This document shows, piece by piece, positions 1 through 8,380 of a stretch of 64,000 nt of DNA. The stretch is from VRUE01 sp963816785 (GTDB lineage: Bacteria; Actinomycetota; Thermoleophilia; Solirubrobacterales; 70-9). The notes beneath the pieces are model-generated. The model was not told the origin of the DNA. It saw only the letters and a program-made list of their open reading frames with translations, and did no database searches. Where the stretch lies: the NCBI GenBank assembly GCA_963816785.1, contig CAWFLL010000004.1, positions 248,001 to 312,000 of the forward strand. The letters run 5' to 3'. Within the stretch, counting starts at the first letter, position 1. Every line of letters starts with the position of its first letter. The position numbers and the translations under genes are program-made.

Positions 1-1
1 C

Positions 2-895
2 GAGGTCGTACTCGCGAGCGGCGAGCGGGTCCGCGCCTCCGAGGACGAGAACCCCGACCTGTACTGGGCGATCCGGGGCGGTGGCGGTAACTTCGGCGTC
101 GTCACCTCCTTCGTCTTCCGGCTGCACGAGGTGGGCACCGTCATCGGCGGTCCGACCTTCTGGCCGGTCGAGCTGGGCGCCGAGGTACTGACGGCCTACC
201 GCGAGTTCCTCCCCAACGCTCCGCGCGAGCTGAACGGCTTCTTCGCCTTCACCACGGTGCCACCGGCGCCGCCCTTCCCCGAGGAGATTCACCTGCGCAA
301 GGTCTGTGGGGTCGTCTGGTGCTGCGTCGGCGATCCCGACGCCGCCACCAGGGCGATGGCGCCCCTGCTGGACGCCCTGCCGGAGCCGCTGCTGCACGGA
401 GCGCAACCGATGCCCCACCCGGCGCTGCAGAGCGCCTTCGACCCGGTCTACCCGCCCGGGGATCAGTGGTACTGGCGGGCAGATTTCGTCAAGGAGATCC
501 CCGACGCCGCCGTCGAGGCCCACGCGCGGTTCGGGGCCGAGATGCCGACCATGCAGTCGACAATGCACCTCTACCCGATTGACGGAGCCGCCCACGATGT
601 CGGACCTTCTGACACCCCATGGAGCTACCGCGACGCGGTCTGGGGATCGGTTTTCGCCGGCGTCGACCACGACCCCGGCAACGCGGAGGCCATCCGCCGC
701 TGGTGCGTCGACTACTTCGAGGCGCTCCACCCCCACTCCGCCGGCGGCGCCTACGTGAACATGATGATGGACGAGGGGCAGGATCGGGTGCGGGCGAGCT
801 ACCGCGACAACTACGACCGCCTGGCGAAGATCAAGGCCACCTATGACCCGAGCAACCTCTTCCGGGTGAACCAGAACATCCAGCCGCAGGCGTAG
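2..895 (+). CDS. FAD-linked oxidoreductase (berberine-bridge type), 5' end outside window
   Basis: The frame is open from the window edge, so the N-terminal part is missing. The visible part starts inside the FAD-binding domain, with LYWAIRGGGGNFGVVTSF at about residues 20-37 of the fragment, a hallmark of the PCMH/berberine-bridge oxidases. The C-terminus carries the BBE signature (YRDNYDRLAKIK, then YDPSNLFRVNQNI). Family members oxidise alcohols, sugars or aromatic substrates with a covalently bound flavin; the substrate here is unknown. It ends eight bases before a tRNA-Glu remnant. Confidence 0.9.
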   Translation, partial: EVVLASGERVRASEDENPDLYWAIRGGGGNFGVVTSFVFRLHEVGTVIGGPTFWPVELGAEVLTAYREFLPNAPRELNGFFAFTTVPPAPPFPEEIHLRKVCGVVWCCVGDPDAATRAMAPLLDALPEPLLHGAQPMPHPALQSAFDPVYPPGDQWYWRADFVKEIPDAAVEAHARFGAEMPTMQSTMHLYPIDGAAHDVGPSDTPWSYRDAVWGSVFAGVDHDPGNAEAIRRWCVDYFEALHPHSAGGAYVNMMMDEGQDRVRASYRDNYDRLAKIKATYDPSNLFRVNQNIQPQA

Positions 896-903
896 GTCTC
901 GGA

Positions 904-945
904 TACCCCTACGGGGATTCGAACCCCGGTTTCCCGACTGAGAAT
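904..945 (-). repeat. 3' fragment of tRNA-Glu (candidate att half-site)
   Basis: These 42 bases match 11453-11494 inside the intact tRNA-Glu(CTC) with two mismatches. They cover the discriminator, 3' acceptor strand, T arm and the 3' side of the anticodon arm up to the anticodon loop. Similarity stops beyond 945. Orientation is the same as the intact tRNA. This is the geometry expected when an element integrates at the 3' end of a tRNA: intact gene at one end, 3' copy at the other. Confidence 0.85.
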
Positions 946-990
946 TGGCTCTGGGAGTGGGATTGCGGTGGATTGTGTCTGACAGGTCCG

Positions 991-1046
991 TGGAGTTGGT
1001 TGGAGACCACCGGAGTTCGGTGGAGTTGGGGACATATTTCGGGACA
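991..1046. repeat. Short direct repeats next to the tRNA-Glu fragment (possible integrase arm sites)
   Basis: TGGAGTTGG occurs at 991-999 and 1021-1029, with related words at 1000-1008 and 1011-1019; GGGACA occurs at 1029-1034 and 1041-1046. They lie on the inner side of the tRNA-Glu fragment. Clusters of short repeats beside a core are typical of arm-type binding sites of tyrosine recombinases. That function is inferred; no integrase gene is visible. Confidence 0.35.
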
Positions 1047-1110
1047 CATTCTGTGAGATCTCAGTTCCCGGACAACGAATGGGGCGCGGCGGCACGGCCC
1101 CTGGCTCCAG

Positions 1111-1302
1111 TCAGCCGCGGGCCTCACCGTGGGGTCCAACGTCTCGGTCAGTTGGAGCGGCCATGGCACCGAATATCCAGAGGATCGGAAAGAAGATCCC
1201 AAAGAAGAAGAGCCACCCATGACCGTTGCGAAGCGTCGCGAGCCCGAGCCAGAAGAACAGCGCGATGTAAGCGATTGCCAGAATCACCCAAAGCCAGGTC
1301 AT
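1111..1302 (-). CDS. Small two-helix membrane protein
   Basis: A 63-residue protein with two hydrophobic helices (about residues 2-22 and 28-47) and a short polar tail. The start ATG at 1302 is preceded by AAAGGAAC at suitable spacing. Such short proteins (phospholipase D N-terminal-like or superinfection-immunity-like) are common in actinobacteria, but I cannot assign a family. It sits alone between the tRNA-Glu fragment and the MalT-type regulator. Confidence 0.6.
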   Translation of the reverse strand: MTWLWVILAIAYIALFFWLGLATLRNGHGWLFFFGIFFPILWIFGAMAAPTDRDVGPHGEARG

Positions 1303-1386
1303 CAGTGTTCCTTTCTGTTTGTGCCCCGAAGCTAGGCCCCGCCCGATCGCCGCACATCACGCGAATCGGGTGATCCTGTGACCGCC

Positions 1387-3713
1387 CTACCTGCGGTCGC
1401 TGCGCTCCTCCGCGCGCAGCAGCCCGATCTCACGGGCGCGCTCGACCGCCTCGCGACGGGACGACACCCCCAGCTTGCGGTAGACGGCCTGCGCCTGTGT
1501 CTTCACCGTGTTCGGTGAGACGTGCGCCCGGGCGGCGATCTGGGGAAGCGAGTAGTGCGTGGGGAGAGTGAGGAGGACTCGCAGCTCAGCCGGCGTCAGC
1601 TCATCGACCGCTGCCGCCGAGATCGCCTCCGTCTCCGCTTCGCCCTGGCGCAGCCAATCGGCGAGTAGGATCGCCTCGGGGATCAGCCGGACCAGGCGCC
1701 GTGCTTCGTCCATCAGCTCGCGGGCCAAGGCCACGTCGCCCAGTCGGGCGGCGGCCCGCGCGAGCACGATCCTCGTCTCGCCCTCGTACCAGGAGGCGAA
1801 CTCGTCGAGCTGCCGCATCAGCTGTGTCCCGATTTGCAGGTCGGTGGCGGCCTCCTCCGCCATTCCGCGGTGGGATCGGACAAACGCGGAGACGGCAAAG
1901 GCGAGAGCGGCCGTCGTGTAGGCGCCGAGGCCGGAGCGCTCGATCTGGGCCCGGGCCTGGGAGGCGAGCATTTCCGCGACGATCCAGTCGGGCTCCTCGA
2001 CCGCCAGCAGAGCCAGCTGGCTCAGGCAGAGCACCTGGATGTGAGGACCGCCCACCGCCCCCCGGCGCGCACCCTCGCTCAGTTGCGCCTGCGCCTCATC
2101 CGTGTGCCCACGCAGAAGCAGGCTCGTCCCATCGAGCAGGCAGCACATCGACAGCCACGGGCTCTCGTCCGGGACCAGCTCGGCCGCGCCACAGCCGCTG
2201 CACGCTCGCTCATCGCGACAAGGCCCTGGCGAGCGAGCGCTGCTTCGGCAAGCGCCAGCCCGGCGGTCAGGGGCGCCGTACTTGCGGATGGGCTCACCTT
2301 GTCCAGCAGGCTGCGCGAGACGGCCATCCAGTACTCGGTCATACCGCCCTCGCCGCGCGCCAGGCAGCCCTGTGCGGCCGTCAGGCTCAGGGTGGGGTAG
2401 GCAGATACGCGCTCCGCGCCGAGACGCGCCAGCCATCGCTCCACGGTGGCGACTCGACCCCGTGCGTTGTAGTCGGGCACGCCCGCCCACAGCAGCTCTC
2501 CGGCTCGCTCGATGTCCTTTCCGGCGATCGCGTGCTCGATCGCCCGGTAGGAGTCACCGTGCTCGGCCCACCAGCGTGATGCGCGCCGGTGGAGCTCGGG
2601 CTCCTCGCCGGGCTCAGTGCGCCTCAGCTCGGCTCGCAGCATGTCCCTGAGGAGAGTGTGCAGGCGGAACCACTCGTCCTTGCGATCAAGGGAAAGGAGC
2701 AGCATGTTCCCGTGCAGCAGATCGCGCAGGGCAGTGGCCGAGCCGGTGCGCTCGAGCACCGCGTCGCAGAGCTCGCCGTTGAAGCGATCGAGGATCGAGA
2801 TCCGGCGCAGGAGCTCGATCCGACGCCGTGAAATCGGTGTCAGGAACTCGTCCCTGATGTAATCGGCGACGATCCGGTCGTCACCGGCAAAGCGCCCGAT
2901 CGCAGCGCTCACGTCGGCCTCGTCGCGCAGCGCGATCCCCGCCAGGTAGAGGGCGGCGGGCCAGCCCTCGGCACGCTCCACAAGTGTGCCGAGATCTTCC
3001 GGGCTGAGCTCGATTCCGATACCGGCCAGGAGTTTCGCGCCCTCCGGCATGGTCATCGCCAGCTCGCCACGGCCGATCTCGGTCAGCAGTCGGTTCGCCC
3101 GCAGGCGGCCCAGGGGCAGTGCCGGTTCCTCGCGGGTGGCGATGGCGATCTGAGTGCCGCCGCGCACATGCTCTACCAGCGAACGAATCGCGAGGAGGGA
3201 CTGCGGGGACTCGATGTGCTCCATCTCGTCGAGCACCACGACGACCGCGGTCTGGCGCGCCTCGACCGCCTCTCCGAGCCGTGGCAGCACCACTCCCTCG
3301 AGGTCGGGCTCGGGCGCGGCCAGGGCCGAGGCGACCTCGGCCGGCAGCGGCTCGATTCGGTCGAGCTCGTCGACCAGCTCATCCAGCAGCATCACCGGGT
3401 CGTTGTGGGCGTCGCGGAGCGTCAGCGAGAAGAACGGCCGTGGATCGCGCGCTGCCCACTGGGCGAGGAGGACCGACTTGCCGTAGCCGGTGGGCGCGTT
3501 GAGTAGAAGCAGTGAGGCGGTGCTCTGCTCGAGCTTGTCCAGCAGCCGCGGCCGCTCGACCAGGCTGCCCATCCCAGGCCGCTCCAAGTCCACCCCTGCG
3601 ATCGGGCTGCTCTCCAGCTGGCGTTCTTTCCTTGGCGGGCATGCGATCCCCAGCGCCCTCCGCCCCGCCGCACAGTGCGAGCCTACACGGCGGGCGACGG
3701 CGCCCTCACCCAT
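1387..3713 (-). CDS. MalT/LuxR-type ATP-dependent transcriptional regulator, one frameshift
   Basis: The N-terminal part (3713 to about 2200) begins after a short leader with LVERPRLLDKLEQ, a P-loop (PTGYGKSVLLAQWAA) and the MalT-type signature region ending in a winged-helix/ARM part. The reading frame then moves by one near 2200; the second frame continues with a TPR-like sensor region and ends in a LuxR-type helix-turn-helix (ELTPAELRVLLTL, then PNTVKTQAQAVYRKLGVSSR). Family members are large ATP- and inducer-dependent activators (LAL/STAND class). The total of about 775 residues is slightly shorter than the usual 850-900. The break is probably a sequencing indel because both halves are intact. 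Target genes are unknown; the SHOCT cluster lies upstream in the opposite direction. Confidence 0.88.
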
Positions 3714-3794
3714 CCGTGGAAATCACCCAGAGGTTGGGGGACGAACGTACGGACCCGCCGCGGGCATGTTCGGCCAGGGCGCCCGGTTCAGCGC

Positions 3795-3926
3795 CTACTT
3801 TGCCCGTAGGAGCTTCTTCCTCTCGGCCTCGTACTGCTCCTCGGTGAGAACACCGGAATCGAGCAGCTCCTTGAGCTTGGTCAGCGCCTCTACGCGTTCG
3901 GCCTCCGAACTCGACGGGCCGACGGG
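3795..3926 (-). pseudogene. Orphan SHOCT domain fragment
   Basis: Reading leftward to a TAG at 3795-3797 gives a clean SHOCT domain: EALTKLKELLDSGVLTEEQY followed by EAERKKLLRAK. No ATG, GTG or TTG start is found in the frame upstream (the frame stays open past 3980 with coding-unlike sequence). It is either the tail of a gene that lost its 5' part or a gene with an undetected frame break. Two more SHOCT domains are encoded at 5259-5537 and 6780-6856. Confidence 0.6.
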
Positions 3927-4181
3927 GGGCGCGAAGGTATTTCTTGCTTCCTCGGGACGGCGACATCCTGATTCGGATCGAATCGCAAGCGGCGACGCGG
4001 TGTCATCGTGCGAACCGGGTGAAATCGCCCGGCCTGTGGCTTACCCGTGCGTAGCGCAGCCATATTTGGGAATCACCCGAACAAGGCGATGCCGCTTCGC
4101 CGTCCTTGGGCCTACGGTTCGGTCAAACGCAACCGTCATTGACCGCCGGGCGCGGCGGTCGGCTGAAAAAGGAGATACACC

Positions 4182-4715
4182 ATGAGAGGTCTGGGCCGAG
4201 CCGTATTCGTCGCGATCCTGTTGCTAATTGCGGGAACGCTGAACACCATCTACGGCATCGCCGCCATCGCCGACGCGAACTTCTGGGTCGGCGATAACCA
4301 CTTCGTGTTCGCAAACCTCAGCACCTGGGGTTGGGTCCTGGTGATCGTCGGCGTCATCCAGCTGTTCGCCGGCTTCTCGCTCTTCGTCGGCGGAGCCTTC
4401 GGCCGGGTGATCGGGATCATCGCCGCCAGCATTGGCGCGCTTGCAGCCCTGCTCTCCGTTGGTGGCGCCTACCCGTTCTGGGCCCTCGGGGTCTTCGCGA
4501 TCTGCTTGTGGTGCATCCACGGCCTGATCGTCCTCGGCGAGCCGCTCGAGGAAGAGCGACTGCCAGGCAGCACGGACCCGCGCGCGGCGCGCCCCGCGGC
4601 TGAGGGGGCTCCCGATCAGCTGCGCGCTCTCGGCGCTCGCTGCGCGCCGAGAGCGTCAGCCTGGTCAACGAAGGGCGACTGCCGCTTCGCCGCGAACATC
4701 ATGCGAACCGGGTGA
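4182..4715 (+). CDS. Four-helix membrane protein (DUF7144-like)
   Basis: The start ATG at 4182 follows AAAAAGGAGATACACC, a strong ribosome binding site. Four hydrophobic helices fill residues 8-120, with the motif LNTIYGIAAIADANFW near residue 19 and LSTWGWVLVIVGVIQL near 46. A paralogue at 21738-22124 has the same motifs but stops at 128 residues. The 50-residue tail here after GEPLEEE is low in hydrophobics and runs through a perfect hairpin (4625-4655), so the natural stop may have been lost by an indel near 4560-4600. Function unknown. Confidence 0.85.
   Translation: MRGLGRAVFVAILLLIAGTLNTIYGIAAIADANFWVGDNHFVFANLSTWGWVLVIVGVIQLFAGFSLFVGGAFGRVIGIIAASIGALAALLSVGGAYPFWALGVFAICLWCIHGLIVLGEPLEEERLPGSTDPRAARPAAEGAPDQLRALGARCAPRASAWSTKGDCRFAANIMRTG
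4625..4655. terminator. Perfect hairpin, possible terminator
   Basis: Two 12-base arms (4625-4636 and 4644-4655) pair perfectly around a seven-base loop. There is no T-run after it. It lies at the 3' end of the DUF7144-like gene and before the DUF6325-like gene. Confidence 0.45.
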
Positions 4716-4775
4716 TGCAACGCCGAAGCCGCCGATCTACCTTGGCCAGTAACCGTTCGCGGAGAAGGAGTGGCA

Positions 4776-5237
4776 GTGAACGTTGAGGGAATCGAGGAGT
4801 TGGGCCCGATCGATTACGTCGTGGTCGAGTGGCCCGGTCGTCAGCCGACGGGGGAGGCGGCCCCGATCCTGGTCGACCTGGTGGAACGCGGAATCGTCCG
4901 CGTCCTCGACCTGGCATTCATCGCGAAGGCGGAGGACGGCTCCGTCGCCGGCCTGGAGATCAAGGATCTGGCCGAGCAGGTGGAGGAGCTGAGGCTGTTC
5001 GAAGGGGCATCCTCGGGGCTGCTCTCAGATGAGGACACCGCCGAGGCAGCGAAAGCGCTCGAGCCCGGCACCTCGGCGGCCCTGCTCGTGTGCGAGAACA
5101 GATGGGCTGCCCCCTTCGCGTCGGCGGTCCGCCGCTCGGGCGGCCAGCTCGTCGCCAGTGGCCGTATCCCGGTCCAGGCCGTCATCGCCGCCCTGGAGGC
5201 AGCTGAAGAAGCCGAGTCTTCGGACAAGGCGTCCTGA
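4776..5237 (+). CDS. DUF6325-like protein
   Basis: Acidic soluble protein of about 153 residues, with GPIDYVVVEWPG near the N-terminus, then alternating helices and strands (VLDLAFIAKAEDGSVAGLEI). This pattern fits the DUF6325 family of actinobacterial proteins of unknown function. Two GTG codons are possible, 4770 and 4776. The second is preferred because AAGGAG lies five bases before it, while the first would overlap that site. It is followed after 21 bases by a SHOCT gene, a pairing often seen for this family. Confidence 0.8.
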   Translation: MNVEGIEELGPIDYVVVEWPGRQPTGEAAPILVDLVERGIVRVLDLAFIAKAEDGSVAGLEIKDLAEQVEELRLFEGASSGLLSDEDTAEAAKALEPGTSAALLVCENRWAAPFASAVRRSGGQLVASGRIPVQAVIAALEAAEEAESSDKAS

Positions 5238-5258
5238 GAAAGGAAAGGAGCAACTCTC

Positions 5259-5537
5259 ATGCCAGGATTGGTCAGAGGTGTCGCACGAACGGCGGTCGTG
5301 GCCGGGACGGCCACCGCCGTCTCCAACCGCGTTTCACCGCCGCCAGGCGGATCGCTGGGCCCAGCAGGAAGCCCAGCAGCCGGCAGGCGGGGAACCCAGG
5401 CCCCTGCCCAGGCGGCCCCGCCGACTCCCGCCGCCGACCCGATCGAGAAGCTGAAGGAGCTCGGCGAGCTACGCGACAAGGGCGTTCTGACGGAGGATGA
5501 GTTCAACGCCCAAAAGGCGAAGCTGCTCGCCTCCTGA
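5259..5537 (+). CDS. SHOCT domain protein
   Basis: Ninety-two residues: an N-terminal part rich in Ala, Val and Thr (VVAGTATAVSNRV) that may contact the membrane, a Pro/Ala/Gln-rich linker, and a C-terminal SHOCT domain (IEKLKELGELRDKGVLTEDE, then FNAQKAKLLAS). A good ribosome binding site (AAAGGAAAGGAG) precedes the ATG. SHOCT is a short C-terminal oligomerisation motif of unknown role. It is part of a run of three genes with 4776 and 5564. Confidence 0.85.
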   Translation: MPGLVRGVARTAVVAGTATAVSNRVSPPPGGSLGPAGSPAAGRRGTQAPAQAAPPTPAADPIEKLKELGELRDKGVLTEDEFNAQKAKLLAS

Positions 5538-5563
5538 AGCCCGAAGGATTCGCCGACGTCCCC

Positions 5564-6859
5564 ATGGCTGAGGCCCGCCCTCACCACCGCCTGGTCACGG
5601 CACTCGTCGTCGTCGCCTCGCTGCTTGCCTTCCTCGCCGTCTTCGCGGTCTGGGCGAACAGGCAGGCGCTCGAGACCGACACCTGGACCGAGACGAGCAC
5701 CGAGCTGCTGGAGGACGAGGACATCCGCACGTCGGTGGCGGGCTTTCTCGTCGACGAACTTTATGCGAACGTCGACGTCGAGGCCGAACTGCGGGAGCGG
5801 CTTCCGCCCGAGGCCGCGGCGCTGGCCGGGCCGGCCGCCGGCGGCCTGCGAGAGCTGGCCAACCTAGCTGCGGTGGAGGCGCTCGGCCGCCCCCGCGTGC
5901 AGGAGCTCTGGGAGGAGGCCAACCGGCGCGCGCATGAACGTCTGCTCGCCGTGGTCGAGGGCGAATCCGAGGTCCTGCAGGTCGAGGGCGAAACAGCAAC
6001 CCTGGACCTCGGCGCCCTGCTCGAGAATCTCTCGGAACGAACCGGCGTGGGCGAGAAAGTCGTCTCCAAGCTGCCCGAGGACGCCGGCGAAATCAAGGTC
6101 CTCGAAAGCGACCAGATCGGCCTCGGCCAGGACCTCGTGCGGATCCTGCGCGGCCTGGCGATCGTCTTGACCGCAGTTGCGCTGGGCCTTTTCGCGCTTG
6201 CCGTGTACCTGGCCCGCGGCTGGCGCCGAAAGGCGCTGCGCTCGGTAGGGGTCGGCTTCGTCCTCGTCGGCCTTGCGGTTCTGCTGGCGCGGGGGCTCGC
6301 GGGAAACGTCGTCGTCGATGCCCTGGCGACGACCGCCTCGGTCGAACCGGCCATCGAATCCACCTGGGAAATAGGCACGTCGCTGCTGCGCGCGACCGGC
6401 GTGGCGATGATCGGCTACGGCCTCCTGTTCCTGTTGGCAGCATGGCTGGCCGGGCCCTCAGGCGCGGCGACCCGCCTGCGGGAGGCTCTGGCCCCCTACC
6501 TGCAGCGGCGCCTGGTCGCCTACTCGGGGGTGGTCGTGATCGTCCTCCTCGTTCTCTGGTGGAACCCCACTCCCGGCACCAGCCGGCTCGCTCCGACCCT
6601 GATTCTCATCGGCCTCCTGGTCGCCGGGGTGGAGGCGCTTCGGCGCATGACGGTGAGTGAGTTCCCAGATGCCGAACCAGGTGGGCTTTGGGAATCCATT
6701 CGAGAGGCAGTCGGACCGAGGCGGCGCGAACCCGTCGCCGCTCCGGCGGAGGACGAGCGCCTCACGAACCTCGAGAGGCTCGGCGAATTGCACAAGGCGG
6801 GCATCCTGGATGACGAAGAGCTGGCGCGGGAAAAGCAGCGAGTCCTCGGCCAGGCGTGA
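5564..6859 (+). CDS. Integral membrane protein with C-terminal SHOCT domain
   Basis: A 431-residue protein: one N-terminal membrane helix (residues 9-28), an extracytoplasmic helical region of about 170 residues with TWTETSTELLEDEDIRTSVA, then four to five membrane helices between residues 205 and 350, and a cytoplasmic tail ending in a SHOCT motif (LGELHKAGILDDEELAREK). No catalytic motif is apparent. The layout resembles actinobacterial membrane proteins of unknown function found with SHOCT/DUF6325 partners. Its stop overlaps the start of the next gene, so translation is probably coupled to the FGE gene. Confidence 0.85.
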   Translation: MAEARPHHRLVTALVVVASLLAFLAVFAVWANRQALETDTWTETSTELLEDEDIRTSVAGFLVDELYANVDVEAELRERLPPEAAALAGPAAGGLRELANLAAVEALGRPRVQELWEEANRRAHERLLAVVEGESEVLQVEGETATLDLGALLENLSERTGVGEKVVSKLPEDAGEIKVLESDQIGLGQDLVRILRGLAIVLTAVALGLFALAVYLARGWRRKALRSVGVGFVLVGLAVLLARGLAGNVVVDALATTASVEPAIESTWEIGTSLLRATGVAMIGYGLLFLLAAWLAGPSGAATRLREALAPYLQRRLVAYSGVVVIVLLVLWWNPTPGTSRLAPTLILIGLLVAGVEALRRMTVSEFPDAEPGGLWESIREAVGPRRREPVAAPAEDERLTNLERLGELHKAGILDDEELAREKQRVLGQA

Positions 6860-7824
6860 TGCCAAAGCCATGCTGCACACCGGGCCACGAATCGCGGCCC
6901 CTGGTCGGAGACTCGGATGTGGGCACCGCAAGGGCGACCGAGAAAGGCGTCGATCTGATCGCCGCAGATCTGGTCGACTTGGCGGGTGGGAGGTTCGTGA
7001 TGGGCACGGACGGGGGCTACGGGTACCCCGAGGATGGCGAGGGGCCGGCTCACGAGGTGGTGATCGCGCCGTTCTCAATCTCACGCTATGCCGTTACCAA
7101 CAAGCAGTTCGCTGCCTTCGTCGACGCCAACGGGTATCGAACGGAGGCCGAGGGATTCGGCTGGTCTTTCGTCTTCTCGGGCTTTCTTCCGAATGACTTT
7201 CCTCCAACCCGCGCAGTCGCCGCGGCGCCCTGGTGGCGCCAGGTCGAGGGCGCCGACTGGTCCCACCCGGAGGGCCCGCACAGCAGTTGGGAGGAGCGCG
7301 CCGACCACCCGGTCGTCCACATCTCATGGAATGACGCGAGGGCCTTCTGCGCTTGGAGTGGGACCCGCCTCCCCACCGAGGCTGAGTGGGAGTACTCGGC
7401 TCGTGGAGGGCGGGCCGACAGCCGCTTCCCCTGGGGTGAGGGACTCGAACCTGGCGGAGAGCATCGGATGAACGTCTTTCAGGGGACTTTCCCGGATCAC
7501 GACACCGGCAAGGACGGCTACGTCGGCACAGCCCCCGTCGACGCGTTTCCGGCCAATGGCTCTGGCCTGCACAACTTCACCGGCAACGTCTGGGAATGGG
7601 CCTCTGACTGGTTTGACCCTGGCTACTACGCACTGAGTCCGCGGGAGAATCCTTCAGGCCCTGAGCATGGCGCCCTCCGGGTGATGCGCGGCGGCTCTTA
7701 CCTTTGCCACGCCTCTTATTGCAGCCGCTACCGAGTGGATGCCCGCAGCGCCAACAGCCAGGACGCTTCAACCGGCAATCTCGGCTTCCGCGTCGCCCGC
7801 GATCTCGCCTCCACCAAGCGATGA
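6859..7824 (+). CDS. Formylglycine-generating enzyme (sulfatase-activating)
   Basis: About 321 residues covering the FGE-sulfatase fold: GGRFVMGTDGG near the start, ISRYAVTNKQFAAFV, the core LPTEAEWEYSARGG, and GNVWEWASDWFDPGYY. The two copper-binding catalytic cysteines of true FGEs are present, spaced by four residues, in RGGSYLCHASYCSRYRVDAR. FGE oxidises a cysteine in CxPxR of sulfatases to formylglycine in an oxygen-dependent reaction. A fitting substrate, an arylsulfatase with CSPTR, is encoded about 0.6 kb downstream on the other strand. The ATG at 6859 overlaps the previous stop (TGATG); GTG at 6856 is an alternative. Confidence 0.93.
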   Translation: MPKPCCTPGHESRPLVGDSDVGTARATEKGVDLIAADLVDLAGGRFVMGTDGGYGYPEDGEGPAHEVVIAPFSISRYAVTNKQFAAFVDANGYRTEAEGFGWSFVFSGFLPNDFPPTRAVAAAPWWRQVEGADWSHPEGPHSSWEERADHPVVHISWNDARAFCAWSGTRLPTEAEWEYSARGGRADSRFPWGEGLEPGGEHRMNVFQGTFPDHDTGKDGYVGTAPVDAFPANGSGLHNFTGNVWEWASDWFDPGYYALSPRENPSGPEHGALRVMRGGSYLCHASYCSRYRVDARSANSQDASTGNLGFRVARDLASTKR

Positions 7825-7840
7825 ACGGCCCGGCGTCCGG

Positions 7841-8353
7841 TCAAGCGTCACCTTCGGCCATCTTCTCCTGAGCTTCGGCGAGCGCGCCTTTCACGGCCTG
7901 GACATGGGGCCCTTCCGCCTCGCCCTTCACCTGCTTGACAGCACGCGAGACCGCGGGCTCGACCTTCTCGGCCTCGGACCTCGAGTAGATCACGATCAGG
8001 CCGGCTCCGCCGAGGGGAATCGTCTCGCCCGCCTGCTCCCCGATCTTGTCAGCGGTCTTGTGGTGGAGCAGCTTGCCGGCAGCCGCGCCCAGCGCCGCCC
8101 CGATCGCGGTGGTGGCCAACAGCGGCGGCGCGGCCAGCCCGAGCGCCAAGCCGGCCAGACCCACGCCCGCCGCGCCCTCGCGGACCATGTGGTCTGTCTC
8201 CACCACCGAGAGCTCGCCCTCCAGGTCCTTGGCGACGAGCGCCATTCCCTGCAGCTCACCACCGCAATTCAGGACCGCCTCGTAGTCCTCCTCGGCCGCG
8301 TCCTTGGACATGTAGCCGCCGATCAGGACGTAGATCGTGTCGTGCAGCTTCAT
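7841..8353 (-). CDS. DUF1269-type protein with glycine-rich hydrophobic segment
   Basis: A 170-residue protein. The N-terminus (YVLIGGYMSKDAAEEDYEAV) and the central Ala/Gly/Leu segment (GAAGVGLAGLALGLAAPPLL at about 82-101) followed by ETIPLGGAGLIVIYS match the DUF1269 family of predicted membrane-associated proteins. It lies in the short gap between the convergent FGE and sulfatase genes; its start is 28 bases from the sulfatase stop, so it may be read from the sulfatase transcript. Function unknown. Confidence 0.8.
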   Translation of the reverse strand: MKLHDTIYVLIGGYMSKDAAEEDYEAVLNCGGELQGMALVAKDLEGELSVVETDHMVREGAAGVGLAGLALGLAAPPLLATTAIGAALGAAAGKLLHHKTADKIGEQAGETIPLGGAGLIVIYSRSEAEKVEPAVSRAVKQVKGEAEGPHVQAVKGALAEAQEKMAEGDA

Positions 8354-8380
8354 TGGTACCTCCTCTGCCGGCAGTCTGCC

